40,248 bases of DNA from Nitrospirota bacterium (GCA_016207025.1 JACQQM010000123.1:1-40248); one strand, 5' to 3'; shown: positions 27,221 through 36,148, counted from the first letter of the stretch. Translations and numbers: made by a program. The notes: a model not told the origin generated them from the letters alone.

Positions 27221-27724
27221 TTAGTTATGACGTTCCCCCGTTTCTACATAGGCCAGCAATGTTGGAACTTCAACGACCCCGCCAATGCGATCCTCGATTC
27301 GCAGGACAGCGGTGACAAAGGGTTTCGGGCCGGTCGCCGTGTTCGTCGGGGCCGGAAGAAATTCGTCTGTCTGCACCGTTCGGATTTCCGGCACTCGATC
27401 AACCAACACGCCCACCTGTTGCCCTCCGTGTCGTGTGACCACTGCAAACCGCGGCAACGAGCCGGAAGTGGGCAGCCCCAGCAGAAGACGCAGGTCCACC
27501 AGCGGGATCACGGTGCCCCTGAGATTGGCCACTCCCGCCAGGGCGGCCGGCATGCCGGGCACCGGGGTGATAGATTCCACTTCGAACACTTCCCGCACGT
27601 TGCGAAGATCAATGGCGAAGAGCTCGTCCGAGAGGCTGACGAGACAAACTCGTGATGGAATGTCGAGACGGGCGCCGGTGCCGGCGTTCTCGACGGAGGG
27701 GGTGGAAATGTCGGCCTGATCCAT
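27221..27724 (-). CDS. CheW coupling protein (PilI-like)
   Basis: A 167-residue canonical CheW: SRVCLVSLSDELFAIDLRNV, PVPGMPAALAGVANLRGTVIPLVDL (split at the loop) and VGVLVDRVPEI. The GVANLRGTVIPLVDL signature is intact, unlike the two divergent CheW-like proteins downstream. The first 20 residues are non-conserved. It couples the MCP encoded 60 bp downstream to the hybrid CheA. Confidence 0.93.
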   Translation of the reverse strand: MDQADISTPSVENAGTGARLDIPSRVCLVSLSDELFAIDLRNVREVFEVESITPVPGMPAALAGVANLRGTVIPLVDLRLLLGLPTSGSLPRFAVVTRHGGQQVGVLVDRVPEIRTVQTDEFLPAPTNTATGPKPFVTAVLRIEDRIGGVVEVPTLLAYVETGERHN

Positions 27725-27770
27725 TGTTCGCTCAACGAGAACGGATTGAACCGATGGAATAAATACGGCG

Positions 27771-28133
27771 CTAATTGAGCAACTTCTTGACGGCGCTTAA
27801 GAGCTCTTCGGCTTTAAACGGCTTCACGACATAGCCGTTTGCGCCTTGCTGCTCGCCCCAAAACTTGTCGCTCGCCTGACCTTTGGACGTACACAGCACC
27901 ACCGGGATGCTTTTAAACCGATCGTCGTTTTTGAGGTCCCGGCAGGCCTGATATCCATTGCGCCCCGGCATGATCACATCCAAAATGATGAGGTCAGGCC
28001 GGTCAATGACCAGCTTCTCTTCCAACTTGTCGGCATTGGTGTACGACACCACCGTATGATTCGCCGACCTCAAAAAGCCCTCGATCAACTGCAACTCCGC
28101 GTTCGAGTCATCCACCACCACAATCTTGCTCAT
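27771..28133 (-). CDS. single-domain response regulator (CheY/PilH-like)
   Basis: A 120-residue stand-alone receiver: acidic pair Asp8/Asp9 (VVVDDS), phospho-acceptor Asp52 (LIILDVIMPG), Thr/Ser in LCTSKG and Lys in VVKPF. AAGGGGG lies 8 nt before the ATG. It has no output domain, so it signals by binding. With a second, coiled-coil receiver in the same operon it recalls the PilG/PilH pair of type IV pilus chemosensory systems, with this one more PilH-like. It is the second gene of the operon. Confidence 0.92.
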   Translation of the reverse strand: MSKIVVVDDSNAELQLIEGFLRSANHTVVSYTNADKLEEKLVIDRPDLIILDVIMPGRNGYQACRDLKNDDRFKSIPVVLCTSKGQASDKFWGEQQGANGYVVKPFKAEELLSAVKKLLN

Positions 28134-28166
28134 CGAGCGTCCCCCTTTCTCACGCGATCAAAGGTC

Positions 28167-28901
28167 TTACCGTACCGGAATGACCAGGCTGATGGCCCCG
28201 GCGAGCCCGCCTTCCTTAATTCCTTCCTTTTTCATGCCGGTGATGTCCCGCTCGCCCTTCGGCTCACCGTGACACTTCAGACACGCGGATCCCGCATATT
28301 CCGGCGCCATCAACCGAAACACCGGTCTCCCGGCCATCGTGGTGGTCTTGCCGTACCCCTTGCCTTTGGGGTAGTTGGGGTCCGCAAACATCTTCAACAC
28401 CTCCAGCTCAAACTCGTCAGGTTTGTTTCCCGGAAATCGGTATTCCTGAGCGGTCAGCTTTAATCGTATTCCGGTCTTCTGGCCGAACTTTTCTCCGGTC
28501 CGACGACCCCAGACGGCGGGCAGGAACCCTTTAAACGCCACCCCCTGCTTGTTGATGACCGGCTGCGCTTCCGCCACCACCTCCTTGCCCGATTCCAGCA
28601 AGGTCAGCAGCAACGTGTATTGCGGCGTGTCGGCCGGCTTGCTCAGATCGATCTTCGTCTGCTCTTTAAACTTCTGGACGATCCGGTCGGCCAGATAGTT
28701 CGGGGTGAACCCCTTGTCTCCTTTGCTGGCGTCGTTAATAAGATCCTGATGGCCGGCGACCACGCTGCGGCCGGCCTGCAACAGCTTGATCAGCAGCTCG
28801 GCGGTTTCGATCTCCTCAGCCGCACTCGCCGGACCAGCCAGAAACAGCGCGCTGGCGAACAGGCCAGCCCCGAGACCCGCAGCAAAGACTTTGAATCTCA
28901 T
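28167..28901 (-). CDS. periplasmic Tll0287-like (DUF3365) heme c protein
   Basis: A 244-residue protein. A clear signal peptide (MRFKVFAAGLGAGLFASALF, cleavage after GPASA near 27) sends it to the periplasm. A single CxxCH heme c site is at 207-211 (CLKCHGEPKG). The body matches the Tll0287-like/DUF3365 fold, a sensor module also found fused to receptors and kinases. Tll0287 is reported, as I recall, to use a Cys axial ligand. Here there are no cysteines besides the heme pair, and His51 in the signal helix region (AGHQDL) is a candidate distal ligand. A strong AGGAGG precedes the ATG. It is the first gene of the chemosensory operon. Confidence 0.88.
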   Translation of the reverse strand: MRFKVFAAGLGAGLFASALFLAGPASAAEEIETAELLIKLLQAGRSVVAGHQDLINDASKGDKGFTPNYLADRIVQKFKEQTKIDLSKPADTPQYTLLLTLLESGKEVVAEAQPVINKQGVAFKGFLPAVWGRRTGEKFGQKTGIRLKLTAQEYRFPGNKPDEFELEVLKMFADPNYPKGKGYGKTTTMAGRPVFRLMAPEYAGSACLKCHGEPKGERDITGMKKEGIKEGGLAGAISLVIPVR

Positions 28902-29255
28902 GACTTCCTCCTTATGCCCTCAATTTTCATGAATTTTCACGTTTCATGTCGTTCAGCATGGCTGCCTGGTTTGTGCCCCTCAAGAGGATAGAGCCGAACC
29001 GTATAGTGGTCAAATTTTTGAGACAGCTATCCCCCGTTGTAGGAAGACCTGCTACCAAGAGCGAGCAGGTTCTATGCCTCTCTGTTTTTTATCGAGGATC
29101 AAGTGCTGGTTATAAATTTTATTGAATATCAGTAAGTTACGAAGTCTGTCCTTGAACGGATCCTAGGGGAACACCCTAGAAATGTTCATTTTTGATCACT
29201 TCTAACATTATTTGTACTTGCTTGAAAAACTAGGAGAAATAGGAAGGCTGGTCTC
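28902..29255. other. 354-bp AT-rich intergenic region between the chemosensory and cobalamin operons
   Basis: It contains the chemosensory promoter (28985-29013). A short inverted repeat CTAGGG/CCCTAG around 29164-29180 and another CCTGCT/AGCAGG around 29049-29070 lack the T-tract needed for a confident terminator. No gene or riboswitch fold was recognised. Confidence 0.5.
28985..29013 (-). promoter_or_regulatory. promoter of the heme/chemosensory operon
   Basis: Minus-strand TTGACC (29008-29013), 17-bp spacer, TATCCT (28985-28990). The start would be near 28978, about 77 nt before the heme protein. All nine genes down to 19526 could be read from it; gaps between them are short. Confidence 0.55.
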
Positions 29256-29996
29256 TTAACGAGGGGTTTTCGAGGTGCGGCGAGTCCTATGATTTGATCG
29301 GATAAGACCCTCTGCAACACCGCGGTTGACAAGTCGCCCGATCATTGCACCGATCTCGGTGTGGGTGCCGCTGTATTGGAACGCCGGCCCCTCTCCGCAC
29401 GCCACAACGACCGCGTCGGTCCCGGTCCCAGTGGCGCCCGGAAGTCCGGTCCAGCTCGGAACTCTCTTCGACAGAAGCACAGCCGTTTTGCTTTCCGTAG
29501 CGACCTGCACAGCCCCAACCATCGCCGGTGTCGCCAGACGGGCATTTGTCACCAGAATGATGTTGATGGTCCCGGGAACAAACCGATTTTTCCCATCGGC
29601 GGAAGGAACCGGCGGTTCGCCCGCCTGTACCGCATTGGAGACTCCCACCGTAAAAAACCCTTCGACCCATATCCCCGCCATCTCCTCCCGCAGGGTCACA
29701 AGTTGTTTGAGCGCAACGGCGGTCATCAAGGCGACACAGTCACGATCAGCTCCAAGATTGGCAGCCACTCGGCTGAGATACCGGGCCGGATCCCCCCATG
29801 TGTGCCGGGGAGTCGAAACCGGAGTGGCAACCGGGTTGGCCGCCACTTGATGGGTCACAATGTACCGGGCATGCACAAGTCCGCCGCCGCAAGGAGCTGA
29901 GGACAGCACCCTGCGACGCGTCTCCAAGTCAATCACAAGTGTGTCGCACGCGATGCGGAACCGAGTCAGGAAAGAGGCTGAAGATCGTCGTCCCAT
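29256..29996 (-). CDS. cbiZ: adenosylcobinamide amidohydrolase CbiZ
   Basis: A 246-residue protein of the CbiZ family, recognised by TGTGTDAVVVACGEG and YSGTHTEIGAMIG near the C-terminus and by the FFTVGVSNA stretch. CbiZ removes the aminopropanol arm from (pseudo)cobinamide, returning it to adenosylcobyric acid so that CbiB/CobD can rebuild the nucleotide loop. It is last in the cobalamin operon, 4 nt after the cobD stop, with AGAGG 8 nt before the ATG. Because the operon also holds bluB, the likely job is remodelling corrinoids with other lower ligands into DMB-cobalamin. Confidence 0.92.
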   Translation of the reverse strand: MGRRSSASFLTRFRIACDTLVIDLETRRRVLSSAPCGGGLVHARYIVTHQVAANPVATPVSTPRHTWGDPARYLSRVAANLGADRDCVALMTAVALKQLVTLREEMAGIWVEGFFTVGVSNAVQAGEPPVPSADGKNRFVPGTINIILVTNARLATPAMVGAVQVATESKTAVLLSKRVPSWTGLPGATGTGTDAVVVACGEGPAFQYSGTHTEIGAMIGRLVNRGVAEGLIRSNHRTRRTSKTPR

Positions 29997-30000
29997 GCGA

Positions 30001-31089
30001 TTACCTCTTGAGCAGATGCCGTAGCGCGGTCATCAGCCGGCGATTCTGCCCGGGCGTACGCACTGCAACCCGCACAGTGCGGGCATTTAGCCCGGGCACT
30101 GTGGAACAGTCTCGGATCAAGAGCCCCTGCTGGCGTAGCGCTTTGGCAAGCCGCGACGCGGTCATGAAGGATGGAAGCTCCACCAAAAGGAAGTTTGCTG
30201 TTGAGGGATACACGGTGACACCCGGGAGCAATTCCAACATGCTGGTCAGGCGCAACCGTTCACGTTGCATGAACATGAGACTCCTGCGAGCATGGGACTG
30301 GTCTTCAAGGGCGGCAAGAGCAGCCGCCTGGGCCAGCGTATTAACCGACCAGGGAGGCTGTCGTTCCCGAATACCCTGGAGAATCTGTGTCGGACCTGCC
30401 AGATAGCCAATCCGAATCCCGGGAAGCGCGTAGAACTTGGTGAAACTCCGAAGGACCAGGAGACGTGCGGAGTGTATGACTTTCGGCAGCACTGACCGCT
30501 CCTCGCAGTATTCGACAAAGGTCTCATCCACCACAACCCACGCCCCATGATCACAGGCCACCTCTAACAACCGAAGTACTTCGTCCGCAGAAACGGCCCG
30601 GCCGGTCGGACTGTTCGGATTGCAGAGAAACACCGTGTCCACCTTGGGACGACTGGTCCGAATCGCGACCAGCGACCGCTGGACAGGGGGCTGGTACGCT
30701 TCAGCCCGTTTCGCATTCATCTGAATCACCCGTCCACCCTCGACCGCCACCGCTCTTGCGTACTCCGAGAAAGTCGGACCCACGATCAGCGCATGGCGAA
30801 TCGCAAGAGCACGAGGCAGCAGATGAATCAACTCACTCGAGCCATTGGCGATGAGAAAGTGGTCAGGTGTGAGACGGTGCCGTGCCGCCAGAGCCTCTCG
30901 AAGAACAACGCAGTCAGGGTCCGGATAATGGATCGTCTGGGGGAGCGTGGCCATGATGGCCCGAAGAGCTCGCGGTGAGGGACCGAGGGGATTAATACTG
31001 GCGCTGAAATCCACAAGGCGATCCAGCCGAAGCCCGGTCGCACGAGCGGCCGCGTGGACATTGCCGCCATGTTCAGGGATGGGCTTCAC
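30001..31089 (-). CDS. cobD: threonine-phosphate decarboxylase CobD (PLP enzyme)
   Basis: A 362-residue fold-type I PLP enzyme (Salmonella CobD naming). It begins HGGN near residue 7, as in CobD. It carries DFSASINPLGP, NPNSPTGR at 157-164, DETFVEY at 188-194 and the PLP-binding Lys218 in SFTKFYALPGIRIGY. It makes (R)-1-amino-2-propanol phosphate for the nucleotide loop. It has a GTG start that overlaps the cbiB stop by 4 nt (GTGA). Confidence 0.93.
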   Translation of the reverse strand: MKPIPEHGGNVHAAARATGLRLDRLVDFSASINPLGPSPRALRAIMATLPQTIHYPDPDCVVLREALAARHRLTPDHFLIANGSSELIHLLPRALAIRHALIVGPTFSEYARAVAVEGGRVIQMNAKRAEAYQPPVQRSLVAIRTSRPKVDTVFLCNPNSPTGRAVSADEVLRLLEVACDHGAWVVVDETFVEYCEERSVLPKVIHSARLLVLRSFTKFYALPGIRIGYLAGPTQILQGIRERQPPWSVNTLAQAAALAALEDQSHARRSLMFMQRERLRLTSMLELLPGVTVYPSTANFLLVELPSFMTASRLAKALRQQGLLIRDCSTVPGLNARTVRVAVRTPGQNRRLMTALRHLLKR

Positions 31090-32042
31090 AGCAGGCGTAG
31101 AGCTGCCGCCAGTCCGGCCGCAAGCGCAAAGGCGGTCATCATGAGAACCACAGCTTGTCTAATGTGATTGGGGACTAACAGTTCTTGAGGATCACCCAGC
31201 AGAGGGCGGTCTTCCGGGACGCCATGATAGAAATTTCTCCCTCCGAGCTGGACCTGCAAGGCTCCGGCCATGGCCGCTTCCGCCTGCCCGCTGTTGGGAC
31301 TCGGATGTTTCCTTCCATCTCGCCGGAGGATGCGCCACGCGTGCCGGGCGATCCGGGCACTTCTGCACACCACGCCGGCGGCAAGGACCAACAACAGGGC
31401 GGTGACGCGGGCCGGAATCCAGTTCGCTCCATCATCAAGCCGGGCCGAAGCCCAGCCAAGGTGCCGATACGTCGGCGCGCGATGACCCACCACGGAATCC
31501 AGCGTATTGATCGCCTTGTAGGCCAGTGCCAGCGGCGGCCCGCCCAGCGTCAAATAGAAGAGAGGTGCGATCACGCCATCGGAGGCGCTCTCGGCGACGG
31601 TCTCGACTGTCGCCCTGACGACTTCGGCTTCAGCAAGCCCCGTCGTGTCACGACCTACGATCCGGGAGACCGCCTCCCGAGCCTGTTCAAGAAAGCCGGC
31701 CTCAAGCGCGCGCTGTACCGCAAGAGCATGATCGGCCAGGTCTCTCGCGGCCAGGGTGGTAACCGCGAGGAACACCACCATCACATACCCTACCGCTCCA
31801 TGCACCATGCCGGCCAGTTTGACCGCCACCCACCCGGCCATATAGGCCGTCAGCGGCAACCCGATCGCCAACACGAACCCGGCTACCCGCTGGCCCGCTG
31901 GAGTGCGAACCACGGGTCTTACCATACGCTCATACCATGCAATGGCCCGACCCATGAGTCGAACCGGGTGAGGAAGCCACCGTGGGTCGCCAATGACGAG
32001 GTCAAGCAGACACGCGAGTAGCAACTGGCCGGGGGTCATCAT
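31086..32042 (-). CDS. cbiB: adenosylcobinamide-phosphate synthase CbiB
   Basis: A 318-residue membrane protein with the family opening LLLACLLDLVIGDPRWLPHPVRLMG, split by a conserved Asp-Pro, then AIAWYE. Several hydrophobic segments follow, and a C-terminal LGGRNFYHGVPEDRPLLG is typical. It joins aminopropanol phosphate to adenosylcobyric acid. Starts overlap: cobS stop before, cobD start after, each by 4 nt. Called CobD in Pseudomonas nomenclature. Confidence 0.95.
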   Translation of the reverse strand: MMTPGQLLLACLLDLVIGDPRWLPHPVRLMGRAIAWYERMVRPVVRTPAGQRVAGFVLAIGLPLTAYMAGWVAVKLAGMVHGAVGYVMVVFLAVTTLAARDLADHALAVQRALEAGFLEQAREAVSRIVGRDTTGLAEAEVVRATVETVAESASDGVIAPLFYLTLGGPPLALAYKAINTLDSVVGHRAPTYRHLGWASARLDDGANWIPARVTALLLVLAAGVVCRSARIARHAWRILRRDGRKHPSPNSGQAEAAMAGALQVQLGGRNFYHGVPEDRPLLGDPQELLVPNHIRQAVVLMMTAFALAAGLAAALRLL

Positions 32043-32803
32043 ATGCCGAGCAAGAGAGGGCCTGCGACCAGGAAGAGTATTTCGGCAATCTCGTTGGTGG
32101 CGCCCAGCGTATCGCCGGTGATTCCGCCCAAGAGCCGGCGACAGAAGGCTGTGCAGGCACGGGCCAGGAGCGCTGCGAGTCCCAGACTGACCAGAGCCCC
32201 GAGGGGGTCCACGAGCCAGATCAGCGCCCCGGTCAACACCAGGGTCGCCATCAGCACATGTCGCAATGTGAGGTGCGTGAGAAACGGCCCAGCCAGCCCT
32301 CCTTCAGCCCTCGCATAGGGAGCCGCATAGGCGCCAACGACCATGGCCCAGCGTCCGACGGCTGGCATACAAATCAAGATCGGGAATCGTTCTACCTGAG
32401 GCACGGCCAGTAACCCTGCATAGCGAAGGCCCAAGGCCAGGATCAATCCGGTCGCACCGATCGCGCCGATCCGGCCATCTCGCATGATCGCCAGCCTGGC
32501 GGCCGGAGAACGCCCCCCTGCAAGCCCGTCCAATGTGTCGGCCAAGCCGTCCTGATGCAGCCCTCTGGTCAAGATCACCAGCACGATGATCAGGAGCACA
32601 GCGACCACTCCTTGAGAAAAGAGCTTCGAGAGCACCAGGTCGCTCGCGGCAAGAGCTCCACCCAGGATGAGACCGATGACGGGATACCAACTCATGGACG
32701 ACGCAAGCTCCTGGGGCATGGGATCGTGATGGGCGCGGTTGAGTGGAATAGCGGTCAGGAAGTGCCAAGCGATGAGGAACGGACGCACGATCAGGTTTCT
32801 CAC
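32039..32803 (-). CDS. cobS: adenosylcobinamide-GDP ribazoletransferase CobS
   Basis: A 254-residue polytopic membrane enzyme. It contains FLTAIPL near the N-terminus, [14 protein letters not shown] near 80 (acidic metal site), [10 protein letters not shown], and [12 protein letters not shown] near the C-terminus, all family hallmarks. It joins AdoCbi-GDP and alpha-ribazole (phosphate), the last assembly step at the membrane. It has a GTG start overlapping the cobT stop (GTGA). Confidence 0.95.
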   Translation of the reverse strand: MRNLIVRPFLIAWHFLTAIPLNRAHHDPMPQELASSMSWYPVIGLILGGALAASDLVLSKLFSQGVVAVLLIIVLVILTRGLHQDGLADTLDGLAGGRSPAARLAIMRDGRIGAIGATGLILALGLRYAGLLAVPQVERFPILICMPAVGRWAMVVGAYAAPYARAEGGLAGPFLTHLTLRHVLMATLVLTGALIWLVDPLGALVSLGLAALLARACTAFCRRLLGGITGDTLGATNEIAEILFLVAGPLLLGI

Positions 32804-33864
32804 ACTGATCGCTCCGAGACACCAGCTTCATCGAAGGTCGCCATCTGGGTCAGGATCTTGAGGCTCGCCTGGACCAGGCCGATCCCCAGACAGGCGCCGG
32901 TCCCCTCGCCAAGCCGGAGATCCAGATCCAGCAAGGGCGTGAGACCAAGCCAATCGAGGACGGCTCCGTGCCCACGCTCCACAGAACGATGCGACGCCAG
33001 CATGTATTCGCGGCAGAGGGGCTGGAGCCCGGCGGCGACCAGCGCAGCGGCTCCGGAGATGAACCCGTCCAGCACCACTGGAATCCGGTTGGCAGCCGAC
33101 CCGAGAATCAACCCGGCAAGACCGGCAATTTCAAAGCCGCCCACCTTCGACAGCACATCGAGCGGATCACGAGGATCAGGCCGATGGAAAGCCAAGGCCT
33201 GCTCGATCACCGACACCTTACGGGCATAGCCCGCCTCATCAATGCCAGTCCCACGGCCCGTCACAGACGCCACTGGCTCCCCCGTCATTGCGGCCGTGAT
33301 AGCGGAACTGGGGGTCGTATTGCCGATCCCCATGTCGCCGGTGCCGATGAGGCCAATCCCTTCTTGCGCAGCGTGGGCGCCCAACTCAACACCCACCGTC
33401 AAGGCACGCTCAGCTTCGTCGCGGCTCATCGCTGGCTCGGCAAGAAAGTTTTTCGTGCCCTGGGCGACTTTCCTGGCGATCAGCCCCGGCACTGTGCCGA
33501 ATTCATGGGCTACCCCGATATCCACCACGCGGACCTCAGCGCCCACGTGGCTGGCCAGCACGTTGACGGCAGCCCCGCCTCTGAGAAAGTTCAGCACCAT
33601 CTGCGCCGTAACGGCGCTGGGATAGGCGCTGACCCCTTCGATCGCCACGCCATGATCGGCCGCAAACGTGAAGATCGCCGCTCGTGGCAGCTTGGGGCGC
33701 TCTTCGCCAGTCATCGCCACATAGCAGGTGGCTAATTCTTCCAGCCGTCCCAAGCTCCCGACTGGCTTCGTCAGCCGATCCAAGCGGGCTTGGGCCCGCT
33801 TCCAACATTCACGGTCAACCGGCTGAATGTTCTGGATCGTCTCGTCGAGTGTCATCTGAATCAC
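32800..33864 (-). CDS. cobT: nicotinate-nucleotide:DMB phosphoribosyltransferase CobT
   Basis: A 354-residue protein. Hallmarks are [48 protein letters not shown] and the C-terminal LRLGEGTGA with the catalytic Glu. It makes alpha-ribazole phosphate from DMB and nicotinate mononucleotide. Two starts are possible, GTG 33864 and ATG 33855, neither with a ribosome site; the upstream DNA is a heptamer hairpin ending 10 bp before the GTG. Translation may therefore depend on coupling or on the hairpin's structure. Confidence 0.95.
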   Translation of the reverse strand: MIQMTLDETIQNIQPVDRECWKRAQARLDRLTKPVGSLGRLEELATCYVAMTGEERPKLPRAAIFTFAADHGVAIEGVSAYPSAVTAQMVLNFLRGGAAVNVLASHVGAEVRVVDIGVAHEFGTVPGLIARKVAQGTKNFLAEPAMSRDEAERALTVGVELGAHAAQEGIGLIGTGDMGIGNTTPSSAITAAMTGEPVASVTGRGTGIDEAGYARKVSVIEQALAFHRPDPRDPLDVLSKVGGFEIAGLAGLILGSAANRIPVVLDGFISGAAALVAAGLQPLCREYMLASHRSVERGHGAVLDWLGLTPLLDLDLRLGEGTGACLGIGLVQASLKILTQMATFDEAGVSERSV

Positions 33865-33873
33865 AGCGATCGA

Positions 33874-33969
33874 TGATGGCTGATGGCTAATGGCTGATGG
33901 TCAGTGCGAACAAGACCAAGGCTTTGAATTCGCTCTTCATTGCCCATAAGCCATCGGCCATTAGCCATT
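33874..33969. repeat. heptamer inverted-repeat element between cobU and cobT
   Basis: The left arm is TGATGGC, TGATGGC, TAATGGC, TGATGGT (33874-33901). A 40-nt spacer follows. The right arm is GCCCATA, AGCCATC, GGCCATT, AGCCATT (33942-33969), the inverse of the left with a few mismatches. It occupies nearly all of the 114-bp gap between cobU and cobT, next to the cobT start codon. Confidence 0.9.
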
Positions 33970-33978
33970 TGCTCTACT

Positions 33979-34569
33979 TCATTTGATTCGAACCGGCAGG
34001 CCACTGATGATGAAGTACACCTCATCCGCCTCATCAGCAAACTGCTGGTTCACCTGACCGGCCAGGTCCCGGAAGCGACGGGCTGAGGCATCTGGCGGCA
34101 CAAGCCCCAATCCCAATTCGTTCGTGACCACCACGACCGTGGCAGACGCAGCCCTGATTGCCCGGAGCAGCGCGGAGACCAGATCGTGGACGTGGCTGTC
34201 CGGAACCCCTCGCTCCCTGAGATTGCTCAACCAGAGCGTCAGGCAATCCAGAACAATGGTTCGGTAGTCTCGGCCGTGCTTTTGGAACCACGCTTCCAGG
34301 TCAACCGGGACTTCCTCGGTCTTCCATGCCGAGCCCCGTGAGGTCTGGTGACGCAGAATCCGGTCGGCCATTTCGTCATCCAACGGTTGGCCGGTCGCAA
34401 TGAAGGCGCGCGCCGCCCTCTTCGCCAGGCCCTTTCCGGCCAGGTCCAATGCCGCATCACTCTTTCCGGACGAGGCTCCCCCGATGACAAGGATCACCCA
34501 CCCGCGGCGAGAGAGGCTGACTTTTTCCCCCTTACCCCTTCCTAACCTCTTACGCCTTACAGGTTTCAT
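33979..34569 (-). CDS. cobU: adenosylcobinamide kinase/guanylyltransferase CobU
   Basis: A 196-residue protein. P-loop GGASSGKS is at 30-37. The guanylyltransferase stretch TNELGLGLVP, then RRFRDLAGQVNQQFADEADEVYFIISGLPV are family hallmarks. It phosphorylates and guanylylates adenosylcobinamide. Family members usually start within a few residues of the P-loop strand. Here about 24 extra basic residues precede it, and residues 4-13 come from a heptamer array. The ATG at 34569 has GGGAG 8 nt upstream. GTG 34497 is an alternative that would remove the extension. Confidence 0.93.
   Translation of the reverse strand: MKPVRRKRLGRGKGEKVSLSRRGWVILVIGGASSGKSDAALDLAGKGLAKRAARAFIATGQPLDDEMADRILRHQTSRGSAWKTEEVPVDLEAWFQKHGRDYRTIVLDCLTLWLSNLRERGVPDSHVHDLVSALLRAIRAASATVVVVTNELGLGLVPPDASARRFRDLAGQVNQQFADEADEVYFIISGLPVRIK
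34529..34560. repeat. half heptamer array inside the cobU N-terminus
   Basis: On the plus strand CCCTTAC (34529-34535), then TCCTAAC, CTCTTAC and GCCTTAC (34540-34560) keep a 7-bp period, with 4 bases between the first and second. Read on the cobU strand it encodes the basic N-terminal extension. No inverted partner was found. Weaker than the full elements. Confidence 0.6.
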
Positions 34570-34572
34570 CTC

Positions 34573-36069
34573 CTACACTCCCTGCTCGATGATGGCGTCA
34601 ATCGCCGAAAGATCTACGTGCTTGCCGACGAAATCGGCCAGCCGATCCAACTCCTGGTCAAGTGATGAGCCTGGCATTGGATCAAGCGGAGCCCAGCCTC
34701 GGGCCGCCCGCAGCCGATTGAGGAACAGGCGTCGAAACGACGCCGCATCAAAGAGCCCGTGCACATAGGTGCCGAGTAGCCTGCCATCAGCCGATACCAC
34801 TCCTTCTGGCCGTCGGACGGATTCACCGACCGTCTGGACTTCAAGCAAGGGAGCCACATCTTTCCCAAGACTAGTCCGTCCCATGTGCACTTCGTAGCCC
34901 TCGATCGGACAGCCGGATTCCCGATGGATTCCGGTCACCCCGACCGTGACCTTTCCCGAGGCAAAGCTCGTCACCACATCCAGCAACCCCAATCCTTCCA
35001 GTTCCGGCTCGTCTGACTCGACCCCTTCAGGGTCCAAGATCTTCTTGCCCAGCACCTGAAATCCTCCACAGAGCCCAATCACCGTTCCTCCTCCAGCCAC
35101 GACACGTCCGGCCACTTGGTCAAGGCCACGGGTTTTGATGAAACGCAGAGCCTCGGCCGTGTTCTTCGTCCCGGGAAAGATCAGCGCATCGAGCGGCCGG
35201 TCGATCATCTCCCTCAACCGAACCATGCAGACATCGGGCTCTCGACGCAGCACCTCGAAATCCGTGAAGTTTGAAATGCAGGGCACATCAGCGACCCCTA
35301 TGCTCAGGACATCAGGTCGGCAGGGCTGAACTCGTGTCCAGCTATCCCATCCTACGGAATCCTCCTGCGGCACTTGGAGGTCCCCCCAGTGCGGAATCAC
35401 GCCCAGGCACCGTATCTCCATCTGCGCTTCCACGGCCCGTATACCAGAAGCCAACAAGCCTGCATTGCCACGGAGCTTGTTGATCAGGAAGCCCTTCACA
35501 TGCTGTCGCTCCTCTGAGGTCAGAAGCGTCACCGTCCCAACCAGGGCAGCGAAGACCCCACCCCGATCAATGTCTCCAACCAGCAGCACCGGGGCCCTGG
35601 CCTCCTGGGCCATCCTCATGTTGACAATGTCCTGATCTCGCAAATTGATCTCGGCCGGACTTCCGGCCCCCTCCAGGATCACCAGGTCAAATTCTGCCGC
35701 CAGTCGAGCAAAGGCCTCTCGCACCGATTCGAAGCAGTCGCGCCTGACTCGGCCGAAATCATTTGCCGTCAACTTGCCGGAGACCAGCCCATTGACGACC
35801 AACTGGGCGCTTCGTTCACTCTCCGGCTTGATCAGGACCGGATTAAAGTCCGTGCGAGGGGCCAGCGCGCAAGCTGCCGCCTGGACCGCCTGGGCCCTGC
35901 CAATTTCCTTTCCATCAGGCGTGACAAACGAGTTATTCGACATGTTCTGGGCCTTGAAGGGGGCCACCTTGAGGCCACGCCGAACGAAGAGACGGCACAG
36001 AGCTGTGACCAATACCGACTTGCCCACGTGGGATGCGGTCCCCTGGATCATCAAAGTCCGTGCAGCCAT
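34573..36069 (-). CDS. cobQ: cobyric acid synthase CobQ/CbiP
   Basis: A 498-residue protein. The N-terminal ATPase domain has IQGTASHVGKS, FKAQNMSNNS near 38-47 and EGAGSPAEINL at 133-143. The C-terminal amidotransferase domain has Cys334 in IGLCGGFQVLG and a C-terminal TYVHGLFD with the His. It amidates carboxylates b, d, e and g of adenosylcobyrinate diamide using glutamine and ATP. The ribosome site (AGGAT) is at the edge of a heptamer element that separates it from pduO. Confidence 0.96.
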   Translation of the reverse strand: MAARTLMIQGTASHVGKSVLVTALCRLFVRRGLKVAPFKAQNMSNNSFVTPDGKEIGRAQAVQAAACALAPRTDFNPVLIKPESERSAQLVVNGLVSGKLTANDFGRVRRDCFESVREAFARLAAEFDLVILEGAGSPAEINLRDQDIVNMRMAQEARAPVLLVGDIDRGGVFAALVGTVTLLTSEERQHVKGFLINKLRGNAGLLASGIRAVEAQMEIRCLGVIPHWGDLQVPQEDSVGWDSWTRVQPCRPDVLSIGVADVPCISNFTDFEVLRREPDVCMVRLREMIDRPLDALIFPGTKNTAEALRFIKTRGLDQVAGRVVAGGGTVIGLCGGFQVLGKKILDPEGVESDEPELEGLGLLDVVTSFASGKVTVGVTGIHRESGCPIEGYEVHMGRTSLGKDVAPLLEVQTVGESVRRPEGVVSADGRLLGTYVHGLFDAASFRRLFLNRLRAARGWAPLDPMPGSSLDQELDRLADFVGKHVDLSAIDAIIEQGV

Positions 36070-36080
36070 TCTTTATCCTA

Positions 36081-36146
36081 GTTTTGAGTTTTCAGTTATG
36101 AGTTTTCAGTTTCTCGGGAACTCAACACTCGAAACTCACAACTCAA
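36081..36146. repeat. heptamer inverted-repeat element between pduO and cobQ
   Basis: The left arm is five 7-mers, GTTTTGA, GTTTTCA, GTTATGA, GTTTTCA, GTTTCTC (36081-36115). The right arm is four 7-mers, AACTCAA, CACTCGA, AACTCAC, AACTCAA (36119-36146). Inverted, the right arm reads as TTGAGTT-type units matching the left. Only 3 nt separate the arms. The pduO stop codon lies at 36149-36151, just beyond the right arm. Confidence 0.9.
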
Positions 36147-36148
36147 CA

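Noticed and set aside
29000-29255. Cobalamin riboswitch near the cobalamin genes
   Set aside because: This side is downstream of the operon, which is transcribed toward it; any riboswitch would be beyond the right edge, and no B12-box-like sequence was recognised in the internal gaps.
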